Below are positions 49,686 to 61,442 of a DNA stretch of 64,000 nt, one piece after another. The notes beneath the pieces were generated by a model. It did not search any database. It saw only the letters and a program-made list of their open reading frames with translations, and was not told where the DNA came from. Position 1 is the stretch's first letter, and every line of letters starts with the position of its first letter. Source of the DNA: Dasypus novemcinctus (Eukaryota; Chordata; Mammalia; Cingulata; Dasypodidae); contig NC_080694.1 in NCBI RefSeq assembly GCF_030445035.2, positions 73,237,147-73,301,146 on the forward strand, in the 5' to 3' direction. The translations under genes and the position numbers were made by a program.

Positions 49686-51062
49686 ATGTCTATCCTACCA
49701 AAACTGATCTACACATTCAATGCAATCCCAATAAAAATCAACACAGCCTTCTTTAAGGAACTAGAAAAACTAGCTATGAAATTTATTTGGAAAGGAAAGA
49801 GGCCCCGAATAGCCAAAGACATATTGAAAAAGAAAAGCAAAATAGGAGGAATCACACTTCCTGACTTCAAAACATACTACAAAGCTACAGTAGTGAAAAC
49901 AGCATGGTATTGGCATAAGGAGAGACACACAGACCAATGGAATCAAATTGAAAGTTCAGATATAGAACCTCATGTATATAGCCATATAATATTCAATAAA
50001 GCCACCAAACCCTCTCAACTGGGAGAGAATGGCCTATTCAACAAATGGTGCCTGGAGAACTGGATAGCCATATGTAGAAGAATGAAAGAGGATTATTATC
50101 ACACACCTTATACAAAGATCAACTCAAGATGGATCAAAGACCTAAATATAAGAGCCAAGACCATAAAGATCTTGGAAAGCAGTGTAGGGAAACATCTACA
50201 GGACCTTGTAATAGGAAATGGCTTCATGAATATCACACCAAAAGCACGAGCAGAAAAAGAACAAATAGATAAATGGGACTTCCTCAAAATTAAAGCCTTC
50301 TGCACCTCAAAGGAGTTTGTCAAGAAAGTAAAAAGGGAACCCACACAATGGGAGAAAATATTTGGCAACCATATATCTGATAAGAGACTTATAACTTGCA
50401 TATATAAAGAACTCATATATCTTGAAAACAAAAAGATAAACAACCCATTTAAAAAATGGGAAAAAGATTTAAACAGACACTTCTCCAAAGAAGAAATACA
50501 AATGGCTAAAAAGCACATGAAAAAATGCTCCAACTCTCTAGCTATCAGGGAAATGCAAATCAAAACTACAATGAGATACCATCTTACTTCCATAAGACTG
50601 GCAGCTATGAAAAAAACAGAAGAATACAAATGCTGGAGAGGATGTGAAGAAAGGGGAACACTCATCCACTGCTGGTGGGAATGCAGAAGGATCCAACCAT
50701 TCTGGAGGACAGTATGGCAGTTTCTCAAAAAACTAGCCATAGATTTGCCATATGACCCAGCAATACCACTGCTGGGTATATACCCATCAGAACTGAAAAC
50801 AAGGACACAAACCGATATATGTACACCAATGTTCATAGCAGCATTGTTCACTATCGCCAAAAGTTGGAATCAATCCAAATGTCCATCAACAGATGAGTGG
50901 ATCAATAAAATGTGGTATATACACACAATGGAATACTACTCGGCTGTAAGAACAAATACACTACAATCACACGTGATAACATGGATGAACCTTGAGAATC
51001 TTATGTTGAGTGAAGCAACCCAGGCATTGAAGGACAAATACTACATGACCTCAATGATATGA
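49686..51062 (+). pseudogene. ORF2: L1 ORF2 C-terminal part, open frame
   Basis: An uninterrupted 458-codon frame covering the region after the RT core to the ORF2 stop: the [13 protein letters not shown] segment, [33 protein letters not shown], and the C-terminal zinc-knuckle-like [18 protein letters not shown] (Cys and His positions intact), ending [10 protein letters not shown]. The endonuclease and the RT catalytic core are missing by 5' truncation, so it cannot transpose. The open frame suggests a relatively young insertion. The antisense frame at 50108-50860 is only its shadow. Confidence 0.92.
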
Positions 51063-53698
51063 AATAAGCAAACTGCCTCAGAGAGCTAGAGTCTGGAAAA
51101 GAGGCTTACAGGAAATCGGGGGGTGGAGGAAGGATGTGAGTTAACGTCTGCAGGGGTGGAATCTGTGATGAGCTGGCGGTAAGTATGAGCACAAAGAAGG
51201 GACAAAATGGGGGCAAGGGGTTGCCTTTGGGTGGGGCTTTGTGGGTTTGAGGGGGACTGGGGATGGGAAGAGGGGTAATATTGTCCAAAAATTGGGGGGA
51301 GGGGCAACATACGAACATGGGAGAGTGTCAGGTGTTCGTTGAGAACAAAATGTTGAGAAAATCGTATCAAAGTGTAAGTAGGAGGGTTACCTGTTTACGA
51401 TGCTCAGGGGGTATGGTCTGATGTGGGACGGACTCCGGGGGAATAGCTGAAGGCTCATTTTGCCAAGGTGGGTTGTACCATTGGGAAGAGACCCAAGAAG
51501 TGAGAGTTGGGGTGGACCCACATCCTGGGGAGGACTAATGCCGTCAAATAGAGAGAACTGTATCTCTCATGAGAGAGGATGGCTCCCAGGGCATTAGGGC
51601 AGTTGAGAAAGTCAGGTCCTGAATACTGCTGCAAGTATCTCTGGACATGGCTTCTTGGAAATGGGGATTGGCTGGCGTTGTGGGCCCCAAGGGGAGGGGA
51701 AAATGGATGTGGAATGTATGGAACCAAGGTAAATATGGGGGCAAGAGAGGAGTTCTGTGAGAGTACACGAGGATGAATATAAAACATGTAATATTACACC
51801 AAAAACATAGGGGACGACAGACTAATAATGTAAACCATAAGGCAAAACATAGGATAACTAAAAAATTTAGAAAACTGTACAACCTAAAGTATGGACCACA
51901 TAGTAAGCACAGATGTCACCTTGTTTGAAAGCTATTGTCTCGGAATCTGTACATCAGTTTCAGGAAATATGATATGAATAAGCTAAAAGATTATCGCTGT
52001 GGAAGGGAAAAGGTTTTACGGTGGATCTGGGGAAGTACTGTATATTGTATATATGAATTTCAGTGATCTAAGACTCTTGTGAAGCTGACATTATGTTGGG
52101 ATTCACTTTACAGGAAGTTTTGGATCACAGAGTGGTTCAACAATGGCAGTGGAGGAATACTGATATAGGATGTTATTGACAGGATATATATGGTTGTCAG
52201 GGAGTTATACAGGGCATATGCCCAGGGTATATAGTAATGTCTAGATATACTCATAGTGGAAACAATTAAAAACAACAGCTGGGGGGGTACTGGGCCCCTG
52301 GCCGGGGGTCACTGTCGTGGACCCTGGGGGAGCAGCGGCAGTCCCCCAGGTGCAATGGCAAGAACCAGGAAGGAAGGAGGGCCCAACAGTGGGCTCCTGA
52401 TACTAATGGCTATGCTTTTGAGCCTATACACCTGCAATAAGAACAAGGCCTAGAGTAGCACTGTGCCTGGGAGTTTCCTCCTGACAGCCTTCATGTTACT
52501 CAAATGTGGCCACTCTCACAGCCAAACTCAGCATGTAGATGCAGTGCATTCCCCCCAGCGTGGGACATGACACCCAGGGATCAGCCTCCCTGGCACCAAG
52601 GGATCACTACCACATACCAGCTGAAGATGCAACTAGAAAATGACCTTGAATTAAAGTTTCAACACGGATCAGCAGAATATCCCTGTCTACATATAATAAC
52701 ATGACTTCAAAATGCTGTTTGACCTAATGTAAGGGGGAAATGGAAAGGAGAAATGAGATTATAAGGCTATGAGTCTCTAAAAAAGAGTCTGGATATTGTC
52801 AGAAGGAATGCCCTTATGCACAACTGAGCAGAGTCTAAGAGACAGAGAAAGTAGATACAACCCCAGGTATTGGTTCTTTTGAGGGATAAAGAGACCCACG
52901 GGTTCTATGGTCATGGCAGATGGGGTTCACTGCCATGGCAGATGGCCCTTCTTTGGAGCTGGTGTTTCTGAATGATGGAATTGGACTCAGAGGGGATCTC
53001 TTCTCACAAGACTTGCATGCTACTTTATTGGAATTGTAGTTGGTGCTGGGGTTTAAGATATATTTAGGGGATTTGAATCTCTGGACTGATAATATGACAC
53101 CCAGGCCCAGAGCCTCAACAGACTTCAGCTCCTACACTTTGATTTATTGGACTGACCCCACTCAGCTAACATGGAGTTGAAGAAGGTCAACCACCACACC
53201 ATAGAGCCTAGAGTGTCTACAACTGAAAGCAGGAGGATTGCATCCAGTATCCTTGTGGAATCTAAGCCCCCACTTGACATAGATGTGCAATGGACACAAC
53301 CAATCCAATGTCCACAGAGAAAATGTGGAATGGGTGTGGGAAGGGTAGCCATGGTGGCTGCTGGGTTTGGGGAATGGGAGGAAGAGATGAGATGTGGAGG
53401 TGTTTTCGGGACGTGGAGTTGTCCTGGGTGGTGCTTCACAGACAATTACGGGACATTGTAGATCCCCCCAGGGCCCACTGGATGGAACGTGGGAGAGTGT
53501 GGGCTATGATGTGGACCATTGACTACGGGGTGCAGTGATGTTCAGAGATGTACTTACCGGGTGCAATGGATGTGCCACGATGATGGGAGAGAGTGTTGCT
53601 GTGGGGGGAGTGGGGAGTGGGGGCAGTGGGGTTGATTGGGACGTCATATTTTTTTAATGTAATTTTTAAAAATAAATAAATAATTTTAATAAAAAAAA

Positions 53699-53849
53699 GG
53701 TACAGTAAGTAATCCTAAGTGAGCCATACATAAGTGGAAGTCTACAAGCTTTGAAAATCAAGGGTATAATGAACATGCATGAATTGTTTATTTGAGAGTT
53801 ATTAAAGTAAGAAATTTTATGTTGTATGGGTCACCACAATACATTTTTT
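53699..53849 (+). other. 3'-transduced sequence carried by L1
   Basis: Sits between the L1 A-rich tail and a second A run, inside the target-site duplications. It has no counterpart in the other L1 3' ends or in the OR units. An ATTAAA occurs at about 53800. Confidence 0.75.
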
Positions 53850-53877
53850 CAAAAAAAAAAAAAGAATTAATTTTCAA

Positions 53878-54644
53878 TGGATTTTTTATACAATTATGTT
53901 TATGTGTCAAAGAATCAAAAACGATATGTGGTTTATTAACTATTTTAAACAAGGACAGTAAATTTTTTTAAATACACAAAATATATATGGCTATGAAAAA
54001 TATTTTCTAAGACTTTGGAAATCAACACATATAGAAGTGTATAAAAGATTAGATAATTTCTCCAAATTTCACACACTTACAAAACATAGAATCTCATGAA
54101 TTCCCAAAAAAGAGCTTCCAAGTTCATTCATTTTTTTTTAACTCTAGTAACATCAAGTCATTTTCTTTTCCCCTCCATGATTTCTCCTACCTTGAATTAT
54201 TCACTTTTTATAGAAAACTACCTAATACCTGCATCTCTATTCAGAATTCCTTGCAGTTTTTGTTCTCCTAACAGTTCCTCCCACTCCTCTAAATTTCTCA
54301 CATATCATTGCTTCTTCTTTCCCCAAACAGCCACTACATCTAGAAATGAAGAGGACAAAGAGGAAGCTACCATGAAAAGTATGTCTCCTTATATGAGTGT
54401 ATCTATAGGAGATAATGTCAAGTACTTTGTCAACAAAAGAGTAAAAAGATCCAAAAATTTTTATAACTCCCTGTAAACATGTCAAAGTTTACTCAAATAG
54501 TAAACTTATTATAATTAACTTAATTTCTTTTCTTCAATAATTTCAACATCATTGAAAAAAACACAATTATTTCAAATATGCAAATTAAATAAAAATTAAT
54601 TAATTACTTTGTAAGAAGATGTTTATTTGATGAAAGAGGGTGCA
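53878..54644. other. Unit C sequence upstream of OR copy C
   Basis: Collinear with about 40140-40880 of unit B. No gene is visible; a 126-codon frame at 54096-54476 has no counterpart in unit B and is judged chance. Confidence 0.6.
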
Positions 54645-54965
54645 TAATTTTTGGCAATTTGGAATTGTCAAGAATGACCTTGCAATGACACATACGGATC
54701 ATTATATATCTTGACATACCTTACAATATTATGTGGGAGGGAGTGTAAACTACAATGTAAACTATAACCCACACTTAGAGGAAATGCTCCAATATGTGTT
54801 CATCAATTTTAGCTTATGTACCAAACTAATGAAAGATATTCTTAATGTGAGAAAGTATGGAAGGCATAGGGAGTGGGGCTTATGGGAATCCCCTATATTT
54901 TTTATGCAACATTTATGTAATCTAAGTATCTTTAAAAATCTTTTTAAAAATATATTAAAAAGAGG
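54645..54965 (+). mobile_element. Older L1 3' end
   Basis: Contains the L1 3'-terminal phrase order GAGTGTAAACTACAATGTAAAC, TATGGGAATCCCCTATATTT, TTTATGCAACATTTATGTAATC and an A-rich end. It is absent from the corresponding place in unit B (about 40930). Related to the UTR end at 34400-34600 and to 13990-14110. Confidence 0.7.
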
Positions 54966-55012
54966 GAGATGTAAAGAGAAATATGCTTTTCAATTTAAAA
55001 ATCTGGAAGCTG

Positions 55013-55408
55013 GGAAGCAGCTGTGGCTCAATCAGTTGGGCTCCTGTCCACCATATGGGAGGTCCTGGGTCCACATCCCGGGGCCTCCTTGTGAAGACAG
55101 ACTCGCCCGCATGACACAGAGTGCCACCCAGCCTACCACGTGATGGAGCACCGCCCTGCCCATAAATGCTGTAGAGTGCTGCCTAGCCTGGAAGCACCGT
55201 GGAGAGCCAACTCAGCAAGGTGATACAACAAAAAAGGGAGAGAAGCAAACACATAGAAGAGTGCTCAGTGAATGGACACAGAGAGCAGACAGCAAACAAG
55301 CCACAAGGGGGAGGGGATATAAAAATAAATACAGACACAGAAGAATGCACAGTGAATGGACACAGAGAGCAGACAGCACACAAAAAGTTACAAGGTGGGG
55401 GGTGGTAG
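55013..55408 (+). repeat. tRNA-derived SINE with duplicated tail
   Basis: Plus strand; head GAAGCAGCTGTGGCTCAATC with a B-box-like GGGTCCACATCCC, related to the SINE at 36369-36636. The tail contains GAATGGACACAGAGAGCAGA twice (about 55273 and 55354). Target-site duplication TCTGGAAGCTG at 55002-55012 and 55409-55419. Unit B lacks it. Confidence 0.85.
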
Positions 55409-56460
55409 TCTGGAAGCTGACTGGTATTTGGAGGGACTAATCTAGATCCCACGTTAATGGAAGTACAGGTGAGGAAGGTGCACTTCACCAGAGGTAGATT
55501 ACATCTTTATACATGAATAGTAAGTCTGTATCCATCAAAATTAAAACAGGGCCTAAGAAAACAGGTATAAAAGAAGATATGTTTTCAAGGGAGCTGAAGT
55601 GTTGGATACTCAAGAGGAGAGTGTTGTGTGATCTAAAGGAGGAACTCTTGAGTCCATCGAGAAAGAATCCTCTCACCTAGGGATGCAGGTATCTAGGAAA
55701 TGGAAAAGAACCCCAGGGAAACAAGAAAAGAGGATTAAAATACCATTTTTCATTCAAAAGTAATTTGAGGATCCTGTTTATAGATGATAGTAAGACTCAG
55801 ATTTAAAGAAGACTAAATTTACCAGCTGAAAAGCTGTGAAAAATATTCCAATTGCACCTCAAGCTAACATCTGACATATGTGGGCTCAATTCTGACCCCA
55901 GATCAGATTTCATGATGCTTCCAGAGATAGGAGTCAAAAGGGATCAGAAATAGGTCACTTCTGAGGATACTTGCATTGTAAGATGAAGAAAAGTCAGCAT
56001 GAATTTTTTAAATTGTATTTTGTTTGTTACAGATGTCATGGTTCATCCATGTCCACTTTTAGTAAGCTAAAATCCTTCTGGTGGCATCTTACTTGGCTTT
56101 TGGAAGTCCTGTGGTGGAGTACATTAAAAATCATCCTGTTAGTACTGACTTAGGAAGAAGAAAGTTGAATAAATACATACATGTTCCAGCCATAGAAGAC
56201 AGAACTTATAAGACTGAACTCTGATAGGAGGGAAATATTAATTACTTTAGCAAAGAAAAAAAGGTCTGTGCAACAGGTAATATGTAAGCTTAATATTTAA
56301 AAGTCTAATGGCCTGAGTTCAGTAAATCATTTTAGGGACATGTAAAACAACCACTCTCTCCCTCAGAGCATTTTTGTCTTGGAGAAAAGATCCTAGGCTA
56401 GAAAAATGGACCTTTCATAGTGAATATTTCCCAGATGTTACTTTGCCTTTTCTCCAGGTG

Positions 56461-57378
56461 ATGCTGAATCAAACCTGAGTCACTGAATTTTTCCTCCTGG
56501 GACTAACAGACATCCAAGAGCTGCAGCCTCTGCTCTTTGTGGTGCTCTGCACCATCTACATTAGCAGTGTGGCTGGGAATGGGGCCATTCTGGTGACCGT
56601 CATCTCTAACCCAAGACTCCACTCTCCTATGTACTTCTTACTGGGAAATCTCTCATGCCTAGACATCTGCTCCTCCACTGTAACACTGCCAAGATGCTGG
56701 AGAACGTAGTCTCTTCAAGCAAAGCAATTTCTTTTTTGAGATGCATAAGCCAGCTGCATTTCTTCGAATTCCTGGGCAGCACAGAGGTCTTGCTATTGGG
56801 CATGATGGCCTTGGACTGCTCTGTGGTGATCTGCAAACCACTTCATTACACTGTCATCATGAATCATCAGCTCTGCATCGAGGTGGCCAGCACAGTTTGG
56901 GTCACTGGTTTCTTCCCTGATGCACCCCACGACCTCTCGCTTGCACTTCTGTGGTTCCAACCATATCCATCACTTCTTCTGTAATGTTAAGGCATTGCTG
57001 GAACTGGCCTGTGGGAACGTTGACCTCAACCAGTGTTTGATTAATATTGTCACAGGTACCATTGGCATGGGTCCCTTCTTTCTGATGCTTCTCTCCTATT
57101 TCTATATTCTTGCCTACCTCTTCTTCAAGACTCATTCTTGCAGAATGCTTCAAAAACCTCTGCCCACCTGTACCTCCCACTTCATGGTTGTTATTCTTTT
57201 CTATGTTCCTGTTCTCTTCACCTACACTTGTCCTGCTTCAGGCAGCTCCATGGACCAGGATGTGGTCATTGCCCTCATGTACAGTGTGGGGACTCCTGTA
57301 CTAAATCCACTGATTTATACCTTGAGGAACAAGGAGGTGAAGCAAGCCATGAGTAGAGCAATCAGAAGAAAGTTCTGA
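56461..57378 (+). pseudogene. OR12D-like: OR12D-like olfactory receptor pseudogene, copy C
   Basis: Third receptor copy; ATG at 56461, end RRKF plus TGA. The sixth codon is a TGA (56476-56478) where A and B have TCA. A single-base deletion lies near 56691, and a net loss of 8 bases lies near 56915-56935. The last 150 codons remain open, with HHFFC, KPLPTCTSHFMVVILFY and PVLNPLIYTLRN readable. In the DRY-type motif region the Arg is replaced by Cys (MALDCSVVICKPLHY). No lesion is shared with the other copies. A frame starting downstream of the early stop could not give a full receptor because of the later shifts. Confidence 0.88.
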
Positions 57379-58297
57379 CTGAAAGCAATTTCAGAAATTT
57401 TCTGAGGCTAAAAAAGGCATGCAATGAGAAAGTTGAGATTTAAATGTATTCTTTGTTTCATAATTTATACTATGTATATTTATAAAAGGAATGGGTACCA
57501 AAAATAAATGGAATGTCTAACATAGGTGTGTTAAACAATGCATTCCTAGGTAATATCTGAGAAATTTGAACTGACAGAAACTGACTTTGAAACCTTAATG
57601 GTGAATTTGTTTTAGGATATTAGTTGCTATAATTAATCTGTTATAGATTCTAAGGTACTCTTATGTGAAATGAAATAAAGTAATATGCCTATTTACTCTA
57701 GTGAATAGAATGAGGTCTGCTGATCTGTATGACCCTTCTTGATTAACACATTTTAATGTGAGCAGTAAATTACTATTATGAGCAATATTATAGTTGTTGT
57801 TATTAAATTTTGAGTATGTTGATTTAGCATTATCATTACTCAACTCTAAAGCAACTGCTAATTCACATATGAGTTAAGTGGAGTTTTTCAAAGGTGTGTC
57901 ATCATTTTTTTTCTCTAATCAGGGAAATAAATAGTTAAAGCCAATGATGTTGTGATCAATCATTAAGAAAAATAAAATAACCCATAAGTCACTCAAAGTG
58001 TGGAAATTCTCTAAACAAGGTGCTTTTGCATTAAACTAAACCAATTGTTCAAAGAATCCTGTGAAATCACATATAACTGCAATCATGTTGAAAAAACTCT
58101 GCAGAATTCCTTTTGTACAATGACTTTATTATTTTCCCTTTTGCTGGGACATGGATACTATAACTTTCAAAACCATTTAAACTTTTTTATTTTCCTTTTT
58201 GATAGGTTGTATTGTAATATGTTGTGATATGATGAAATAGGAAGAATTCATTAAAATTTGTATTATTTTCCTTTCCTAGCAACAAACTCATACCAAT
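57379..58297. other. Post-OR unit sequence
   Basis: Collinear with 42903-43825 (B) and, for its first part, 18747-19345 (A). The block AACACATTTTAATGTGAGCA marks all three. No gene is visible. Confidence 0.65.
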
Positions 58298-58309
58298 TTA
58301 AAGCAATGA
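58298..58309 (+). repeat. Target-site duplication, left
   Basis: TTAAAGCAATGA. The same 12 bases recur at 61780-61791 directly after the A-tail. The paralogous site near 43817-43828 reads TTAAGGCAATGA once, with no insert. Confidence 0.9.
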
Positions 58310-58311
58310 GA

Positions 58312-58430
58312 TCTGAGGAGTCATTATTTGCAGACCCCCTGATCCCACCTCTCTCGTTCTTTCTCCTTGTTTCCTTCTCCCTTTTCTCTTTCTTTCATTC
58401 CCAATACCCATTGGGTCCAAATCTCCAACA
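58312..58430 (+). promoter_or_regulatory. R and U5 of the retroviral copy
   Basis: TCTGAGGAGTCATTATTTGC at the start repeats the R segment at 61742. The pyrimidine-rich remainder (U5) ends in CA directly before the primer site. Confidence 0.75.
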
Positions 58431-58432
58431 TC

Positions 58433-58450
58433 TGGTGCCCCATCGTGGGG
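58433..58450 (+). other. Primer-binding site, lysine-tRNA type
   Basis: TGGTGCCCCATCGTGGGG follows the end of U5 by 2 bases. It is close to the lysine-tRNA (Lys1,2) primer site used by betaretroviruses. Confidence 0.75.
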
Positions 58451-58583
58451 CCCAAAGAGGTTAGTGAGTCTTCCACATCATTATCAGGAACTGCAGAAAA
58501 GACCTCATCGAGGGTCATATGACGTCCAAAGCAGTGACTCGAATCTTCTTTTAAGTAACATTTTCTGTGAAGTCATCAGGGTA

Positions 58584-59828
58584 ATGGGTAATCAAACGGG
58601 ACATGTGGAAGAACATTCTCAAGTTTTAAAAACCTTATTGAAAGCTAGTGGGGTGCCTGTAAAAAGTTGTGAGTTAAAAGAACTGTTTGCTTTAATACAA
58701 AAGCATTGTGGTTGGTTTCAGCCTCGGGGGCGTAATGTCTTAAATTTAAAACAGTGGAAATGTGTAACAAAGGCTTTACGAAGAGCATATCAGAAAGGGA
58801 ATCCATTCCTTTATCTGCGAGGACTTTGTGCCAGCAAATTGTTGCCACCTTAGATCCTTTACAATCAGATGAAGATAAAGAAGAAGAAATTATTCTGTTT
58901 TCAAAACTCATAGACAAAAAGAAAATGGAGGGCCATTTGAAAGAACTAAATTCTGAACCAAAAGGTGGAGGAGAATCTTCCGGCTTTATGCCTAATCCCA
59001 GTACTAATCCTTTTATAGATAAAAAGACAACTGTCTGCTCTAATGAAATATCCAATCTCCATATATCTCATCCAGGTGCTTATCCTAGCTTACATCCAGT
59101 CCATCCTACTACGCCTGATGAGCCGCCACTTATGGCTGCCCTAACCTCAGCCCCTGGAATTTTTTCAGATATGGCAGACACTACACACTGTGTTAAAAAG
59201 ACAGTTGTTTCCAACCCCACTCCTCAAACACCCTTGATGTGCTCTTTATTGCAAGGATCTCAACAAGGGAATCTGGAGGCCATGCAATTTTTATCAGCTT
59301 TTCCAGTTATATCACAACCAATTCCATCAAATGCTAATAATCCTCAGGGAGGTGCTGAGTTCCATCATGAACCAATACCTTTTAAACTATTGAAAGATTT
59401 AAAACAGGCTTGTGTGCAATATGGGGTTAATTCTCCATATACGTTTGGCTTAGTTCAGGGCATGGCTCAGGCAGATAGATTGATTCCTTGAGACTGGGAA
59501 ATGTTAGCCTGTACTGTTTTTAGCCCTGCTGAATTTCTGCAATTTAAAACTTGGTGGACCAATGAGGCTAATATGACTGTATGGCAAAATGCTAGTCAAG
59601 AACCTCCAGTGCTTATATAGGCAGAACAGCTATTGGGAATAACAGCTTGGGCAGGAGTGGGCATGCAAATGCAGTATGATGATGTAGCAATAGTTCAAGT
59701 TAGAATATCCTGCTTAGCAGCTTGGAGAAAAATTTCAGCCCCTGGGAAACCTGTACAATCCTTTGCTAAAGTTATCCAAGGAGTAAATGAGCCATATGTA
59801 GAGTTTGTAGCTCAGCTAAATAGCAGAT
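58584..59828 (+). pseudogene. gag: Retroviral gag remnant
   Basis: Betaretrovirus-like Gag, broken. The ATG at 58584 begins a matrix-like segment starting MGNQTG (myristoylation-type Gly2) with a GRNVLNLKQWK stretch. A frameshift lies near 58825. A capsid-like segment follows in the second frame, interrupted by stops at 59489-59491 and 59618-59620. A major-homology-region-like QGVNEPYVEFVAQL lies at about 59787-59828. There the similarity stops: the rest of capsid, nucleocapsid, protease and polymerase are missing. Compared with full Gag it is about two-thirds length. Non-functional. Confidence 0.8.
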
Positions 59829-60636
59829 ATAATCTTATCCTTCCTTTTGATCATAGACCAGTATGTATTGGAAAAGGTCCCCCTTGCATGCAAACAAAAA
59901 ATTGGACTATAGTTATCATGAAAAATAATGGTACAAAATTATTAATAACTTTGTTTCCTTCACATAATTCTTTGGTAACTAAAAAGCAAAATTATAATTG
60001 TCCACCCCAAAAACCTGAAAAAAAAAAAAGGGATGGCAGGAATGCCATATAGAAAGAAGATCTGTCATTTTTAATGATTCCTATGGAATAGTGTGGGAAA
60101 GTGCTCCTATGGAGACCCCCAAAAAATATAATGGCAGATTTATATGGTATGGACTTAACAACAAGGGTCAACAAGTTAGTAATATGCAATATCCTTTTTC
60201 AGAACCTCTATTCTTGGGTGAACAAGTGGTATATACTAATAATTTTACTATTTTGAAATATAAAGGAAAATGGTTACCAACCCCTTGGATTAATGACACC
60301 TATAATCTTAATATACATAAAAACTTGTGGAAAGTATTTCTTGGAATTGCCCCTACTTATGAATAGATTGGTAATTACAGTCAAACAGGTCAATATCTAC
60401 AATTAAATCAAACCTATCAATTGAAAGTATGTGTCAGGGATCCTTTCATATTCATTACTAGAAAAGTAACCATAAAAGATAATGCCTTGTTTTATAAGAA
60501 TGGTGCCTTGTATACATGTCTGTCAGAAAGCATGTAGCAGGATGGAGACATTGTCACAATAGCCAGAAGATGATGAGGTATATGGACTCCTGTCCAAATG
60601 ACCTGAATATGGCAGTCATCACCTGAAAGTCAGTTA
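59829..60636 (+). pseudogene. env: Retroviral env surface-subunit remnant
   Basis: Directly after the gag break the frame continues into an envelope-like sequence (PVCIGKGPPC at about 59858-59888), with potential N-glycosylation sites (NWT, NGT, NFT, NDT, NQT). The reading frame changes between 60052 and 60091, and stops occur at 60364-60366 and later. The N-terminal part of Env is missing with pol. Family: betaretrovirus-like, inferred from the joined context and the transmembrane part. Confidence 0.7.
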
Positions 60637-61265
60637 TTGCTCCATATGGTGCAAGAAATCATGAAATGGACAAGAAGATTTATTGGACTCCTAATAATTA
60701 GTATAATGGGACTAATTGGAATCATCACAGCTGCTGCCACCGCTGCTGTCACCTTGCATGAGACTGTTCAGACTCAACAATACGTGCATGACTGGCATAA
60801 AAATGCTAGTGATTTGCGGCATAGCCAAGAGCATATTGATGAACAGTTAAATAATTGGGTTAATGATTTAGAATCTACTGTTTTGCATATTGGAGATAAA
60901 TTGTATAATTTAAATTTGTTAAGGGGGTTGAAAGCAATTGGAATGAAAGCAAATTTTGTATTACTCCTCTTGCCTATAATTCATCTGATATAGAATGGGG
61001 AAAAATTAAGAATCATTTGCTAGGCCATAAAAGTAATATCTCTCTGGAAATAATGGAATTACAAATAAAAATATTAGAAATGTCTCAAAATCAAATTCAT
61101 GTAGCCAATGATAAGGATATTTTCTCAGATATGATTCCACATATTACAACATTTAACCCAGTTAATTGGTGGAAATCACAGCATTTCCTGTCATCTTTAG
61201 GAAAAGGGATAATCATATTTGTTCTGTTGCTCATGATTCTCGCCTGTGCCGGACAGTGCTTTTGA
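60637..61265 (+). pseudogene. env: Retroviral env transmembrane-subunit remnant
   Basis: A hydrophobic fusion-peptide-like stretch (IISIMGLIGIITAAATAAV), then a heptad-type helix region with NASDLRHSQEHIDEQ. A frameshift lies near 60950-61015, and a C-terminal membrane anchor GIIIFVLLLMILACAG precedes the stop at 61263-61265. The immunosuppressive/disulfide loop section is disrupted by the frameshift. Non-functional. Confidence 0.75.
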
Positions 61266-61424
61266 GGAAAATAGCAAAGCGTAACAGCCATGGGACATGC
61301 GAATAATCTGGTGCTAGCAAAAGCACTTCAATAATTTCCCCAAGTCGAAGAGCTTGGCCAGTAGCCAATGATGGGTAAGACTCTCAGAGGAGGGCAACCT
61401 AAGACAGGCACAGTCACCTCGACA

Positions 61425-61442
61425 AAAACAAAAAGGGGGAGA
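61425..61442 (+). other. Polypurine tract
   Basis: The purine-rich run AAAACAAAAAGGGGGAGA ends immediately before the U3 start TGTTGG, the usual position for plus-strand priming. Confidence 0.8.

Larger units (their letters stand above)
49633..53862 (+). mobile_element. 5'-truncated L1 with 3' transduction
   Basis: Plus strand. It starts in the ORF2 thumb region, keeps an open ORF2 C-terminal frame (49686-51062) and a 2.6-kb 3' UTR ending in an A-rich run (about 53671-53698). A 151-bp non-L1 segment (53699-53849) and a second A run (53850-53862) follow. Target-site duplication AGAGTTTATTTTCAA (49618-49632) and AGAATTAATTTTCAA (53863-53877). Unit B has the empty site near 40130. Confidence 0.9.
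43751..58200. repeat. Olfactory-receptor segmental unit C
   Basis: Collinear with units A and B once insertions are removed: the block at 44520 matches 38745, and 48800-49630 matches 15320 onward and 39600 onward. Units C and D share 43900-45470 with 61860-63470. It carries two L1 insertions, one SINE, an older L1 fragment and the third OR pseudogene. Edges are approximate. Confidence 0.7.

Noticed and set aside
50108-50860. 250-codon minus-strand open frame
   Set aside because: It is the antisense of the L1 ORF2 C-terminal frame (49686-51062), has no recognisable motif, and is a known type of shadow.
54096-54476. 126-codon plus-strand frame
   Set aside because: The paralogous unit B sequence (about 40350-40730) is alignable but does not keep the frame, and its composition is low complexity.
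58464-58583. Upstream extension of the gag frame before 58584
   Set aside because: This is leader sequence between the primer site and the ATG. The open frame upstream has no ATG in a plausible place and no similarity.
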